DNA from: Bifidobacterium goeldii
GTDB taxonomy: Bacteria; Actinomycetota; Actinomycetes; Actinomycetales; Bifidobacteriaceae
DNA length: 64,000 nt
Direction of reading: 5' to 3'
Assembly: GCF_003951095.1 (NCBI RefSeq)
Contig: NZ_QXGL01000003.1
Coordinates: forward strand, 248,001 to 312,000
The translations under genes were made by a program, and so were the position numbers. The notes below the pieces were generated by a model. The model searched no databases. It saw only the letters and a program-made list of their open reading frames with translations, and had not been told where the DNA came from. Positions 54,773 through 64,000 of the stretch are shown here, piece after piece. Each line of letters opens with the position of its first letter. The first letter of the stretch is position 1.

Positions 54773-56848
54773 ATGTTGCGTGAATACACCGTTGATACGA
54801 TCTACCAGACCACAGAGCTGGACACTATCTACTCGCTGCTGGCCAAGCGCGCTGAGCGCGACCCGGAGGATCTGATCGCCCAATGGCAGGATGATCAGAC
54901 GCGCCAGTGGCATGATGTCAAAGCTGGCGAGATGAACGAACGCGTTCGTCAGGTCGCTAAGGGTCTGCTGGGGCTTGGCGTTAAGCCAGGGAGCATGGTA
55001 GTAATCTACTCGGCCACTTGCTACGACTGGGGCGTTGTTGACTTCGCTTGCGCATCCATTGGTGCAGTCAGCGTGCCGATTTACGAGACTGATTCGCCTA
55101 AGCAGGCGGGCAATATTGTCGAAGAAGTTGAACCGATTATCGCATTTGCCGGCGATGATGCGCATGCGCAGACGCTTGAGCAGCTGCGCAACAGCAGCGC
55201 AAGCCTGAAATATGTGTTTAACTTCAAAGCCAATGGACTTGACGCTGTAGCGGACTTTGGTGAAGCGGTTACCGACGATGAACTCGACGAGGCTATCGGC
55301 CGCGTGCGCGCCGACGACATGTTCACCATCGTGTACACCTCCGGCTCCACTGGCAAGCCTAAGGGCGTTATGCTGTCGCACCGCAACTTCACGCACACTG
55401 TGTACAACGGTTACGAAGTGCTCAACGACATGCTCTACCAGCCCAGCCGACTGTTGCTCTTCCTACCGTTGGCACACTGCTTCGCCCGATACATTCAGTA
55501 CGTAGCCATTGGCTCGCACGGCGTAGTCGGCTACATTCCGAGTGCCAAGCACCTGCTCGCCGACCTGCGCGGCTTCAAGCCCACCTACCTGCTCGGCGTG
55601 CCGCGTGTTTTCGAAAAGGTCTACAACGCTGCCTCCCAGAAGGCAGGTGCTGGTCTGAAGGGCCGCCTGTTTGCTAAAGCATTTGCTCACTTCGTGCAGT
55701 GGTCGAAGGATGAGATGGCTGGCGGTCACCATTCGCTGGTGGCACGTATCGAGCACTCGTTCTACATGAAGACGGTCGGTAGCTCCATCCGCTCCGCACT
55801 CGGCCCCAACATGAAGTACCTGGCTTGTGGTGGCGCCCCGCTGAACGCTGATTTGGCGCACTTCTTCAACGGCTTCGACGGCATCACGTTCATCCAAGGC
55901 TATGGCATGACCGAAACCGCAGCCCCCTGCATGGTGAACTTCCAGGATGCTAATGAGGTGGGCTCTGTTGGCCGCCCAGGCTGCATCTCCGTTAAGCTCG
56001 CAGACGATGACGAACTGCTCATCAAGGGCCCGAACGTCTTCCTCGGCTACTACAAGCAGCCGGAGCGTACCGCCGAAGTACTCGGCCCCGACGGCTGGCT
56101 GCACACCGGCGACTTGGCCAAGATCGACGATCAAGGCTTCGTGTTCATCACTGGTCGCAAGAAGGACATCATCATCACCGCTGGTGGCAAGAACATCAGC
56201 CCTGCTCCGATGGAAGACGTCATCGACACTTGCCCAATCGTTTCGCACTCGGTGGTCGTGGGCGACGGTCGTCCGTTCGTCTCCGCACTGATTGAGCTCG
56301 ACCCGGAGATGACCCGCTCCTGGCTGGCCTCGCAGAACCTCGATGCTGACGCTCCAATGAGCGAGATCGCTGAAAACGATGCAGTGCGCGCGCTGGTCCA
56401 GCAGTATGTTGACAAGGCGAACAGCAATGTTTCGCGTGCTGAATCTGTGCGTAAGTTCGCTATTCTCGACGAAGAATTCACTCAGGAGAACGGCACGCTG
56501 ACTCCGAGCATGAAGGTTGTGCGCCCGAAGGTACTGCAGCGCTACGCTGACGTTATCGACAACGTGATTTACGCGCCGAAGACGCCTGCCAAGCCGCTGC
56601 CTGCGACTGTCAAGATCCTCGACAAGACTACGGAGACTGTTAAGCAGTCGTCGGAAAGCGTTCGTCAAGCGCTTGACCAGGCGAAGACCAAGATCATGTC
56701 CAAGCGTGATGAAGAAGATGCGGAAGATTCAAACGCTGCAGAGAATGATGCTGCAATCGATGAGGCAGCAACGGCTGAACGCTCATCCAGCAACGAATCT
56801 ACCGGCGATAATGGTTCGGATACCACTAACGCCACCGCAAACGACTAA
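54773..56848 (+). CDS. long-chain acyl-CoA synthetase (AMP-binding)
   Basis: Activates fatty acids with ATP and CoA. 691 residues. The AMP-binding signature is YTSGSTGKPKGVMLSHRN near residue 188, with GYGMTETAAPCM and GWLHTGDLAKID and the C-terminal ITAGGKNISPAPMEDVI lysine-containing motif. The C-terminal ~60 residues are acidic and disordered. Start ATG at 54773; the 23 codons upstream look non-coding. Bifidobacteria carry several of these; substrate length unknown. Confidence 0.93.
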   Translation: MLREYTVDTIYQTTELDTIYSLLAKRAERDPEDLIAQWQDDQTRQWHDVKAGEMNERVRQVAKGLLGLGVKPGSMVVIYSATCYDWGVVDFACASIGAVSVPIYETDSPKQAGNIVEEVEPIIAFAGDDAHAQTLEQLRNSSASLKYVFNFKANGLDAVADFGEAVTDDELDEAIGRVRADDMFTIVYTSGSTGKPKGVMLSHRNFTHTVYNGYEVLNDMLYQPSRLLLFLPLAHCFARYIQYVAIGSHGVVGYIPSAKHLLADLRGFKPTYLLGVPRVFEKVYNAASQKAGAGLKGRLFAKAFAHFVQWSKDEMAGGHHSLVARIEHSFYMKTVGSSIRSALGPNMKYLACGGAPLNADLAHFFNGFDGITFIQGYGMTETAAPCMVNFQDANEVGSVGRPGCISVKLADDDELLIKGPNVFLGYYKQPERTAEVLGPDGWLHTGDLAKIDDQGFVFITGRKKDIIITAGGKNISPAPMEDVIDTCPIVSHSVVVGDGRPFVSALIELDPEMTRSWLASQNLDADAPMSEIAENDAVRALVQQYVDKANSNVSRAESVRKFAILDEEFTQENGTLTPSMKVVRPKVLQRYADVIDNVIYAPKTPAKPLPATVKILDKTTETVKQSSESVRQALDQAKTKIMSKRDEEDAEDSNAAENDAAIDEAATAERSSSNESTGDNGSDTTNATAND

Positions 56849-56889
56849 ACGACTGAACACACGAGATTGATTGAAAAGAGGAGAACGAA

Positions 56890-57375
56890 TTGTCCATCCG
56901 TGAGATTCGCATTGTGCCTGACCCCGTACTACGTACCCCATGTGATGAGATCACTGAAATCACTCCCGCAGTGCGCCGTCTAGTTCAAGATCTGCTCGAT
57001 ACTGTTGATGATCCAGGTCGCGCTGGCCTGTCTGCGAACCAGATTGGCGTGAGCCTTCGCGCCTTCTCCTACAACATCGACGGCAAGATCGGCTACGTGC
57101 TCAACCCGGTACTCGAGGAGAAAAGCGGCGAACAGTACGGCGACGAGGGATGCTTGTCAGTGCCTGGCCTGTGGTACAAGACGCGCCGCGCCGACTACGC
57201 TCGCGTGCGTGGTATCGATCTCGACGGCAAAGAAATTGTGCTCGAAGGCCATGGTTTGATGGGCCGTATGCTCCAGCACGAGTGCGATCATCTTGACGGT
57301 CATGTCTACCTCGATCGTCTTGAAAAGGAGGAGCGTCGCGAAGCAATGCGCTACATGCGCAATCATGCCAAGTGA
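56890..57375 (+). CDS. def: peptide deformylase
   Basis: Removes formyl from nascent proteins. 161 residues. The three family motifs are present: GLSANQIG (Gln51 nearby), EGCLSVPG (Cys88), and QHECDHLDG (His130, Glu131, His134), the metal site. The start is a TTG with AGAGGAG before it. It is 41 bases after the acyl-CoA synthetase. A terminator follows. Confidence 0.95.
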   Translation: MSIREIRIVPDPVLRTPCDEITEITPAVRRLVQDLLDTVDDPGRAGLSANQIGVSLRAFSYNIDGKIGYVLNPVLEEKSGEQYGDEGCLSVPGLWYKTRRADYARVRGIDLDGKEIVLEGHGLMGRMLQHECDHLDGHVYLDRLEKEERREAMRYMRNHAK

Positions 57376-57399
57376 TGCTGATCTCGTAATACCCATCTA

Positions 57400-57431
57400 C
57401 GCGCTTACCGAATACGGTGAGCGCGTTTTTT
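57400..57431 (+). terminator. def terminator
   Basis: CGCGCTTACCG / CGGTGAGCGCG around AATA, then TTTTTT. Confidence 0.9.
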
Positions 57432-57641
57432 GTATACGGCGTGTAATATCCTGAAAACTTGTGTGCCACCCCGGTAAGAAGCGCAGTCGCAGGCGTTTCA
57501 AGCCAACCATTATCGTCAACCGGCACACGCCAAAATCGCGTCATGTCCGCGACGGTCTGTGTCGGTCGGCCGAGCCTTACGGTGAAGCTGCACGCAGACG
57601 CGCATGACCAGGCAAGAACCGACAATGAAAGGCAGTGCATC

Positions 57642-58466
57642 ATGGCACAGATCACGATGAGCGAAATGCTCAAGGCCGGCGTCCACTTCGGTCACCAGAC
57701 CCGTCGTTGGAATCCGAAGATGAAGCAGTACATCCTGATGGAGCGTAACGGCATCCACATCATCAACCTGTTCAAGTCCCTTGAGCTGATCGACAAGGCT
57801 TACGACTTCATCAAGACCACCGTTGCTCACAACGGCACCGTGCTGTTCGTTGGTACCAAGAAGCAGGCTCAGGAAGCCGTGCAGACTCAGGCTACCCGCG
57901 TGAACATGCCGTACGTGTCCGAGCGTTGGCTGGGCGGTATGCTGACCAACTTCCAGACCGTTTCCAAGCGCGTGAACCGTCTCAAGGAACTCGAAGAGAT
58001 GGACTTCTCTGACGTGCACGGCTCCGGCCTGACCAAGAAGGAGCTCCTCCTGCTCGAGCGCGAGAAGGACAAGCTCAACAAGCAGCTCGGCGGTATCCGC
58101 AACATGAACCGCACCCCGTCCGCCATGTTCGTGGTCGACATCAACAAGGAAGCCCTGGCCGTTGAAGAAGCTCACAAGCTGGGCATCCCGGTCGTGGCTC
58201 TGGTTGACACCAACACTGATCCCGAGGCTGTGGATTACCCGATCCCGGCCAACGACGACGCTATCCGCGGCATCGAGCTGCTGACCGGCCTGATGGCCGA
58301 CGCTGTGGCCGATGGTCTGCTGGAGCGCGCTGGCAAGGCCGAGAAGGCTGAAGGCGCCGCTGAAGCTGAGCAGCCGATGGCTGCCTGGGAGAAGGAGCTC
58401 CTCACTGAGGGCGCTTCCCAGGAAGCTCCTGCCGCTGCTGCTGAAGGCGAAGCCAAGGCCGAGTGA
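57642..58466 (+). CDS. rpsB: 30S ribosomal protein S2 (uS2)
   Basis: 274 residues, with the family starting [20 protein letters not shown] and continuing to [27 protein letters not shown]. An acidic Ala/Glu-rich C-terminal tail (about 45 residues) is typical of actinobacterial S2. The ATG at 57642 has AAAGG 10 bases before it; the frame opens further upstream but that stretch is not S2-like. A hairpin then separates it from tsf. Codon bias is very strong, as expected. Confidence 0.98.
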   Translation: MAQITMSEMLKAGVHFGHQTRRWNPKMKQYILMERNGIHIINLFKSLELIDKAYDFIKTTVAHNGTVLFVGTKKQAQEAVQTQATRVNMPYVSERWLGGMLTNFQTVSKRVNRLKELEEMDFSDVHGSGLTKKELLLLEREKDKLNKQLGGIRNMNRTPSAMFVVDINKEALAVEEAHKLGIPVVALVDTNTDPEAVDYPIPANDDAIRGIELLTGLMADAVADGLLERAGKAEKAEGAAEAEQPMAAWEKELLTEGASQEAPAAAAEGEAKAE

Positions 58467-58480
58467 CCATCCACCCTGTA

Positions 58481-58508
58481 GTATGGGAGGTGCAAACGCC
58501 TCCCATAC
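58481..58508 (+). terminator. hairpin between rpsB and tsf
   Basis: GTATGGGAGG / CCTCCCATAC around 8 bases. No U-tract; may tune the rpsB:tsf ratio. Confidence 0.5.
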
Positions 58509-58539
58509 GCGGGGCACACTGTAACTGAGGAGATAATCA

Positions 58540-59391
58540 ATGGCAGCAATCACTGCAGCTTTGATCAAGCAGGTGCGCGAGGAAACCGGCGCCGGCATGA
58601 TGGACGTTAAGAAGGCTCTGACCGAGGCCGAGGGTGACGTCGCCCGCGCTAAGGAAATCATTCGTGCCAAGGGCATTCAGGCCGCTGGTAAGCGCGAAGG
58701 CCGTAAGGCTCAGGAAGGTACCATCGCTTCCAAGGTCATCAAGACCGCTGAAGGCGAGACTGGTTACGCCGTCGAGCTGAACTCTGAGACTGACTTCGTG
58801 GCCAAGACCCCGAAGTTCGTTGAGTTTGCTGACACCGTGCTCGGCTACGCTGTGGCCGCTGGTGCTAACAACGCTGACGAGCTGCTGGCCGCTTCCGCTG
58901 AGGAAGGCACCGTTAAGGAAGCCATCGAAGAAGCCGCCGCTCTGTTCGGCGAGCACGTCAAGGTGGGCCAGTTCGCTAAGATCTCTGGCGAGCACGTCGA
59001 GATCTACGCTCACAAGAAGTCCGCTGAGATGCCGCCGAGCATCGTCGCCATGATCGCCACCGACGAAGCCGGTGCCGCTGTGGCTCACGAAGCCGCTCTG
59101 CAGATCTCCGCGATGGGCGCTAAGTGGCTGACCCGTGAGGACGTGCCGGCTGAGGTCGTCGAGTCCGAGCGTCGCGTGGCTACCGAGAAGTCCCTGGCTG
59201 AAGGCAAGCCGGAGAAGATCGTTCCGAAGATCGTTGAAGGTCGTCTGAACGCTTTCTACAAGGAAGTCGTGCTGCTCGAGCAGCCGTTCGTCAAGGATCC
59301 GTCCAAGACTGTCGGCAAGCTGTTCGAGGAAGTGGGCGGCAAGGCTGTGGCTTTCGCTCGCGTCGAGGTTGGCAAGGGCGAGGAGGAGTGA
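58540..59391 (+). CDS. tsf: elongation factor Ts
   Basis: Nucleotide-exchange factor for EF-Tu. 283 residues. Starts ITAALIKQVREETGAGMMDV, the N-terminal domain motif; ELNSETDFVAKTPKF is the conserved core motif that touches EF-Tu. The length is typical. TGAGGAGATAATC precedes the ATG. It follows rpsB by 73 bases, and the standard rpsB-tsf pairing is kept. Confidence 0.98.
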   Translation: MAAITAALIKQVREETGAGMMDVKKALTEAEGDVARAKEIIRAKGIQAAGKREGRKAQEGTIASKVIKTAEGETGYAVELNSETDFVAKTPKFVEFADTVLGYAVAAGANNADELLAASAEEGTVKEAIEEAAALFGEHVKVGQFAKISGEHVEIYAHKKSAEMPPSIVAMIATDEAGAAVAHEAALQISAMGAKWLTREDVPAEVVESERRVATEKSLAEGKPEKIVPKIVEGRLNAFYKEVVLLEQPFVKDPSKTVGKLFEEVGGKAVAFARVEVGKGEEE

Positions 59392-59484
59392 GCCTCAAGG
59401 CTTACTTCACTCAATCCAGTCACATAGTCGCATGATCGAGCCAAGGATGTTTAGTATCCTGCTCGGTCACCAGACACGCTGATG

Positions 59485-59520
59485 AAACGGCGGTTCGCAA
59501 ATTGGCGGACCGCCGTTTTG
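59485..59520 (+). terminator. tsf terminator
   Basis: AAACGGCGGTTCGC / GCGGACCGCCGTTT around 6 bases (one G-T pair), followed by TTG. Confidence 0.75.
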
Positions 59521-59599
59521 TATGACGGGCATAGTGCACGCTGCACGCACGCGTACCGTATAGGTTTGGCAGCAAGTGCCAGATGAGAGGGGAAGAACA

Positions 59600-60304
59600 A
59601 TGAGCGAACACATTTCAACAGTGATGGGCGATGGCTCAGTACGACCAACATATAGCCGTCATGCATGGCCGAAGAACCGAATCAATGCTGCACAAGCAGA
59701 TTTGCGCGTGCTGATGATGCCTGGCACTGGCTACAACTGCGATCGGCCGCTGCTGTATTACGCAGCCACCGCGTTAGTCGAAAACGGATGGTATGCAGAT
59801 CGTCTCGACGTCAACGCTAACCTTTCGAAAACGCCGGCTCCGCAGATTTTCGCAATGCTGTCTGGCGCAGTAGATGAGTGGCTTACGCAAGTGCAGCACG
59901 ACGCTGAACAGGCCGGCCGTGCAATGCCCCGTACACTCGTAGTGGCTAAATCACTGTCCACGTTTATTCAACCGCACGTGGCTTCAATTGGCGTGCCAAT
60001 GGCACTGCTCACTCCCGTGTTCTCGCCCGCAGATTTTGACCCAGCGCATTCGGTTATTCCAGTACCGGGAGATGCTGACTTCCATGTAGGCAGTGCGCCA
60101 GAACCGCTTATCTGCGCTGGTACTGCCGACCCACTGTACAACGGGGATCGTGCGCGACGACTCAGCGGACTGATTCATGAATACGCGGATGCGAATCATT
60201 CCATTGAAGTGCCAGGTGACTGGCAGCGTTCAATGACATATCTACATGATGTGACGCAGGCTGTAGTCGATTATGCGCGCACAATAGCACGTTATACGCG
60301 TTAA
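59600..60304 (+). CDS. alpha/beta-hydrolase-like protein of unknown function
   Basis: A 234-residue cytoplasmic protein set between tsf and pyrH. It has an alpha/beta-hydrolase-like pattern: DLRVLMMPGTGYNCDRPLLY after a short N-terminus, RTLVVAKSLSTFIQPH where a nucleophile elbow would lie (a Lys-Ser-Leu-Ser pattern rather than the usual G-x-S-x-G), and EPLICAGTADPLYN near the acid position; HSIEVPGDWQRS carries the late His. I assign it to the fold, not to a function. The ATG at 59600 follows GGGGAAGAACA. Expression is probably separate from pyrH, which begins 111 bases later. Confidence 0.65.
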   Translation: MSEHISTVMGDGSVRPTYSRHAWPKNRINAAQADLRVLMMPGTGYNCDRPLLYYAATALVENGWYADRLDVNANLSKTPAPQIFAMLSGAVDEWLTQVQHDAEQAGRAMPRTLVVAKSLSTFIQPHVASIGVPMALLTPVFSPADFDPAHSVIPVPGDADFHVGSAPEPLICAGTADPLYNGDRARRLSGLIHEYADANHSIEVPGDWQRSMTYLHDVTQAVVDYARTIARYTR

Positions 60305-60415
60305 CGGGTGTCGCAGCTCACCACTGTCGTTGTTAACGGATAGGCTGATAAACGGTACATTTCGCGGTTTCGCGGGCTCACAAGGCAGCGAAACAGACGA
60401 TAGGAAAGGCTGTTT

Positions 60416-61165
60416 ATGGCAGGCGCAGAAGCAAACGATAAGCCCCGTAGGGTACTGCTCAAGCTGTCCGGTGAAGCATTCGGCGGCGGCAAGGTCGGTA
60501 TCGACACGCACGTGATTCGTCGTATTGCAGAGGAAATTGTTCCCGCAGTACATCAGGGCGTGCAGGTGGCCATTGTGGTTGGTGGCGGAAACTTCTTCCG
60601 TGGTGCCGAACTGCAGCAGGCTGGTATCGACCGCTCTCGTGGCGACTACATGGGTATGCTCGGCACGGTGATGAACTGCTTGGCTCTGCAAGATTTCTTG
60701 GAGCAGGAGGGTCAGGCTACCCGCGTACAGACTGCCATTACTATGGGCCAGGTTGCTGAGCCGTACATTCCGCTCAAGGCTATTCGTCATCTTGAAAAGG
60801 GCCGTGTGGTGATCTTTGGCGCTGGCGCTGGTATGCCTTACTTCTCCACTGATACGGTTTCGATTCAGCGTTCGCTGGAAATCCACTGCGATGAAGTGCT
60901 TATGGGTAAGAACGGTGTCGATGGCGTCTACACTGCCGACCCGCGCAAGGATGAGCATGCGAAGCGTTTTGAAACGTTGAGCTACAACCGTGCACTGGTT
61001 GACAATCTTGCTGTCATGGATGCTTCTGCACTGTCGATGGCTCGCGACAATAAGATGCGTATTCGTGTCTTCGGCCTTGAAGGCGCTGGCAACGTGACTC
61101 GCGCTCTGGTAGGCGAGGAAATCGGCACGCTCGTGTCTACGGCGAGCTCGACGCTGGCTGAGTAA
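60416..61165 (+). CDS. pyrH: uridylate kinase
   Basis: Phosphorylates UMP to UDP. 249 residues of the hexameric bacterial UMP kinase (amino-acid-kinase fold). Marks are [30 protein letters not shown], and [14 protein letters not shown]. Only the typical cluster order of pyrH-frr-cdsA identifies its neighbours. GAAAGGCTGTTT precedes the ATG. Regulation by GTP/UTP is known for the family. Confidence 0.97.
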   Translation: MAGAEANDKPRRVLLKLSGEAFGGGKVGIDTHVIRRIAEEIVPAVHQGVQVAIVVGGGNFFRGAELQQAGIDRSRGDYMGMLGTVMNCLALQDFLEQEGQATRVQTAITMGQVAEPYIPLKAIRHLEKGRVVIFGAGAGMPYFSTDTVSIQRSLEIHCDEVLMGKNGVDGVYTADPRKDEHAKRFETLSYNRALVDNLAVMDASALSMARDNKMRIRVFGLEGAGNVTRALVGEEIGTLVSTASSTLAE

Positions 61166-61253
61166 GCACAGCGAACACCGTTTGATTCGTGTAGCAACCG
61201 CACGGAATCATTGATCATAATTTCAACGAAGAAACACAACATAAGGAGAACAC

Positions 61254-61808
61254 ATGGCTAACGTCGTCGATCAGGCCAAGGAACAGATGCTCAAGACTAT
61301 TGAGAACACCAAGGAGAACTTCTCTGGTATTCGCACTGGCCGCGCAAACCCGGCTCTGCTCAATGGCATCACTGTTGAATCCTATGGCATGACGATGCCG
61401 CTCAAGTCTGTCGCCACTATTGGCGTGCCTGAGCCGCGTACGCTGTCCGTTACCCCGTTCGATCCGTCGCAGGCCAACGCAGTAGAGAAGGCACTGCGTG
61501 ACTCCGATCTCGGTGCGAGCCCGCGTCGCGATGGCAACGTGATCCGTTTGACGATGCCGGAGCTCACCGAGGAGCGCCGCAAGGAGTATGTCAAGCTCGC
61601 GAAGACCAAGTCCGAAGAGGGCAAGGTTGCGGTGCGCAACATTCGCCGCAAGACCAAGGAGTCCATCGATAAGGGCGTTAAGGATGGCGACATGGGCGAA
61701 GACGAGGGCGATCGTCTGCTCAAGGAGCTTGACAAGGTCACCAAGCAGATCACGGATCAGCTTGATGAGCTGCTTGAAACCAAGCAGAAGGAGATCATGG
61801 AGGTCTGA
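61254..61808 (+). CDS. frr: ribosome recycling factor
   Basis: 184 residues, all helix plus small beta domain: FSGIRTGRANPALLNGI in the first helix, then the middle PLKSVATIGVPEPRTLSV beta part, and a long C-terminal helix (RKKTKESIDKGVKDGDMGE). It splits the post-termination ribosome with EF-G. Strong ATAAGGAGAACAC site before the ATG. 89 bases after pyrH. Confidence 0.98.
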   Translation: MANVVDQAKEQMLKTIENTKENFSGIRTGRANPALLNGITVESYGMTMPLKSVATIGVPEPRTLSVTPFDPSQANAVEKALRDSDLGASPRRDGNVIRLTMPELTEERRKEYVKLAKTKSEEGKVAVRNIRRKTKESIDKGVKDGDMGEDEGDRLLKELDKVTKQITDQLDELLETKQKEIMEV

Positions 61809-61974
61809 GTGACTTCCGCAACCCTTATCGGTGATGCTCGCGAGCGAACTGAAGGGTTGCTCAAGGCGTGAATAGTCTTACGCCTCATACTGCATGTGGA
61901 CCGGATGCGGAGCGTGTGCGCCGCGTCCGGTTCGCTAGTATTCGTGGGATCGTGCGTGATACGGGGAGAGGACC

Positions 61975-62961
61975 ATGGAACGCGGCGAACAGCTTCATGA
62001 GGAGGCCGAAGAGGCCCTGAAGAACATCAACAAGAAGACCGGGCGTAACATGCCGCAGGCTATTGGTACTGCGGTGGTGCTTATTGCCGTTATTCTGGCC
62101 TGCTTGCTGATTCGCATTGACTTGTTTGTGCTGCTGATTGTTGTGTTTATGGTGCTCGCATTGTGGGAGCTGCGCGTCGACTTTGCTACCGCAGGCTTGC
62201 ATATACCGGTAGTTGTGTTGTGGGTCTGCTCGTCAGCGATTCTGTTAGGCACGTATTACAGTCGATATCATTTCAGCACCATGGCGTTGCTGACGATGGT
62301 CTCGTTGATTCTGGTATCGATTTGCGCTACTGCCAAATTCAGTTTTGGCAACCGGCTGTCACTTGCCGTAGCTTCTAAACTGTCTGCGACTGATGCTTCT
62401 GCGCGTGAAGAATCCTCCTTCAATCATGCTGAAGGCGAACTGCATCACAGCCGTCTTTCGCATGTGGCAGTTTCTGTGCTTACGGTGCTGTACATTCCAG
62501 TGTTAGCCAGCTGCATCGTATTGTCGCTCGTGTTCAACGGCCACCCAGTCGCACACGCGATTATGCTCGTGTTTTTGCCTGCGTTGAGCGATACTGGTGG
62601 CTTGTTCTTTGGCGCATGGCTGGGCCGGCACAAGCTGTCGCCACGCATTTCACCAAAGAAGTCTGTTGAAGGATTGCTCGGCTCGATCCTGTTTGCTGGC
62701 ATTGGTGCACTCGCAGTGTTCTTGTGCACCTATGATGCTTCGGTATGGGCGGTCCGCTGGTGGGTGCCGATTGTCACGGGCGTACTGGTTGGTGTTGTCG
62801 GAACCTTTGGCGATTTGTGCGCGTCTATGTTGAAACGCGATATTGGTATTAAAGATATGGGCCACCTGCTCAAAGGCCACGGCGGTGTTATGGACCGTGT
62901 GGATTCGATTCTGATGTGCGCACCATTCTTGACACTGCTGTTATGGGCAACTGGCCTGTGA
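61975..62961 (+). CDS. cdsA: phosphatidate cytidylyltransferase
   Basis: Makes CDP-diacylglycerol for phospholipids in the membrane. 328 residues with about eight membrane helices. The family signature is SDTGGLFFGAWLGRHKLSPR then ISPKKSVEG, and the C-terminus has GTFGDLCASMLKRDIGIKD (residues near 270). An unusual N-terminal 25-residue charged extension (HEEAEEALKNINKKTGRN) is present. Start has GGGGAGAGGACC upstream. The cluster continues into rlmN. Confidence 0.95.
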   Translation: MERGEQLHEEAEEALKNINKKTGRNMPQAIGTAVVLIAVILACLLIRIDLFVLLIVVFMVLALWELRVDFATAGLHIPVVVLWVCSSAILLGTYYSRYHFSTMALLTMVSLILVSICATAKFSFGNRLSLAVASKLSATDASAREESSFNHAEGELHHSRLSHVAVSVLTVLYIPVLASCIVLSLVFNGHPVAHAIMLVFLPALSDTGGLFFGAWLGRHKLSPRISPKKSVEGLLGSILFAGIGALAVFLCTYDASVWAVRWWVPIVTGVLVGVVGTFGDLCASMLKRDIGIKDMGHLLKGHGGVMDRVDSILMCAPFLTLLLWATGL

Positions 62962-63011
62962 GCGGCTGATACAAGAACCAGATGACAATGGACAATACAA
63001 GGATGCGAGAG

Positions 63012-64000
63012 ATGACTGAACGCCCAGAAACAACATCCGCTACACCATCTAGCGAAGCGCCTGAAAGTGGCATCACTCCGGGCGATAAAGCCGCTTTTCG
63101 CGACGTACTGTCGAAAGATCATGCGCGCCGCGGCAAGCCGCCCGTGCATTTAACTGATATGGATGAGCAGACGCGTATTGCGCGCGCTCAGGAGCTCGGC
63201 TTGCCAAAATTCCGTGTCAAGCAGCTCGCGAATCATTATTTTGGCCGTTTAGAAACAGAACCGGAAGCGTTCACTGACCTGCCGGCCGCACGCCGAGAAG
63301 ACATCGTCTCGGCGTTCTTCCCAACGCTTATTGAGCAGACTGCGCAGCAAGTTGCGGATCAGGGTACGACTATCAAAACGCTGTGGCGTCTGTTCGATGG
63401 CTCTCATATTGAATCGGTGCTTATGCGTTATCCAAACCGCACAACCCTGTGTATTTCCTCGCAGGTTGGTTGTGGCATGGGCTGCCCGTTCTGTGCAACC
63501 GGAAAACTTGGTTTGACACGTAACATGTCTACCGGTGAAATTCTTGAACAGGTGCGTGCTGCAGCTCGCATGACCCGTGATGGTGAGATTGCAGGCGGCC
63601 CAGGCCGGTTGAGCAATATCGTGTTTATGGGTATGGGCGAACCAATGGGCAACTATAAGTCTGTGCTCTCTGCCGTGCGGCAAATTAGTGCAATGCCACC
63701 AGAAGGTTTTGGTATTTCAGCTCGCAATATCACGGTGTCAACGGTTGGCGTGGTTCCTGGTATTAGAAAGCTTGCGGCTGAAGGTATTCCAGTACGGTTG
63801 GCTGTTTCTTTGCATGCGCCGAGCGACGAATTACGTGATGAGCTCGTTCCAATGAATCGTCGTTTCAACACCACGCAAGTGCTTGATGCTGCGCACGATT
63901 ACTTCCTGGCTTCTAAGCGTCGTGTCAGCATTGAATACGCGCTGATGCGTGGTATTAACGATCAAGCTGAGCATGCGCGCCTGCTGGCGAAGCGACTCAA
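63012..64000 (+). CDS. rlmN: dual-specificity RNA methyltransferase RlmN, cut by window end
   Basis: Radical-SAM enzyme that methylates C2 of A2503 in 23S rRNA and A37 of some tRNAs. About 329 residues are visible and the gene runs off the window. The 4Fe-4S Cys motif is [30 protein letters not shown] and [12 protein letters not shown] and [12 protein letters not shown] are the family's further motifs. The start is uncertain: ATG codons at 62982, 62988, 63003 and 63012 are all in frame; AAGGA lies 8 bases before 63012. Confidence 0.94.
   Translation, partial: MTERPETTSATPSSEAPESGITPGDKAAFRDVLSKDHARRGKPPVHLTDMDEQTRIARAQELGLPKFRVKQLANHYFGRLETEPEAFTDLPAARREDIVSAFFPTLIEQTAQQVADQGTTIKTLWRLFDGSHIESVLMRYPNRTTLCISSQVGCGMGCPFCATGKLGLTRNMSTGEILEQVRAAARMTRDGEIAGGPGRLSNIVFMGMGEPMGNYKSVLSAVRQISAMPPEGFGISARNITVSTVGVVPGIRKLAAEGIPVRLAVSLHAPSDELRDELVPMNRRFNTTQVLDAAHDYFLASKRRVSIEYALMRGINDQAEHARLLAKRL

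Overview
The window looks like a chromosomal segment of a Bifidobacterium (Actinomycetota, Bifidobacteriaceae). The evidence is the family content: an actinobacterial-type GuaB3, an Rv3235-like protein, a mycoredoxin-like protein, a cysteine-variant M23 protein, a comEA-comEC-holA neighbourhood, a tsaE-tsaB-rimI-tsaD operon and the rpsB-tsf-pyrH-frr-cdsA-rlmN cluster. Clear purine-rich Shine-Dalgarno sites and short operons also fit. The species cannot be fixed from the sequence alone.

Layout. 1-2.3 kb: a HAD phosphatase and an aldehyde dehydrogenase. 2.4-9.3 kb is the accessory part of the window. It holds an Abi-type HEPN protein, a perfect 46-bp palindrome with gene remnants on both sides, a two-gene unit ending in a DUF4160 protein, a mosaic pseudogene (CynX-type transporter fragment joined to an antitoxin-like tail), a TetR-regulated DHA2 efflux pump with a carotenoid-hydratase/AttH-like enzyme, a frameshifted holin-like gene and two small genes. 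9.5-20.9 kb is housekeeping: thrC, glyA, proA, an unknown gene, nadD, prs, tRNA-Gln, glmU, rsfS, a histidine phosphatase and a GH13 enzyme. 20.9-32.3 kb holds tRNA-Ala and many envelope or small metabolic genes: a Ser/Thr/Asn-rich membrane protein, nitroreductase, DUF1287 protein, pyridoxamine-oxidase-like protein, an orphan response regulator with an unusual insert, an S10 peptidase, a mycoredoxin-like protein, an unknown membrane protein, a second histidine phosphatase, CorA and an amino-acid-binding lipoprotein. 32.3-38.3 kb: leuS, comEA, comEC. 38.4-44.0 kb: two large paralogous membrane-anchored transglutaminase-like proteins on the minus strand, set between comEC and holA. 44.1-48.3 kb: holA and the t6A operon. 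48.4-54.7 kb: Rv3235-like protein, guaB3, icd, a sugar-binding lipoprotein, an M23-like protein and two tRNA-Asn genes. 54.8-64 kb: acyl-CoA synthetase, def, rpsB, tsf, an unknown gene, pyrH, frr, cdsA and the start of rlmN, which runs off the end.

Functionally the core genes serve amino-acid supply (thrC, glyA, proA), NAD and PRPP synthesis (nadD, prs), the cell-wall precursor UDP-GlcNAc (glmU), translation (leuS, rpsB, tsf, frr, def, tsaBDE, tRNAs) and DNA uptake (comEA/comEC). Apart from the efflux and mosaic region, the points most worth a second look are the paired transglutaminase proteins, several long intergenic inverted repeats, the catalytic-residue variants in GuaB3 and the M23 protein, and the receiver-domain insertion. 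No CRISPR array, rRNA, intact insertion sequence or intact prophage was seen.
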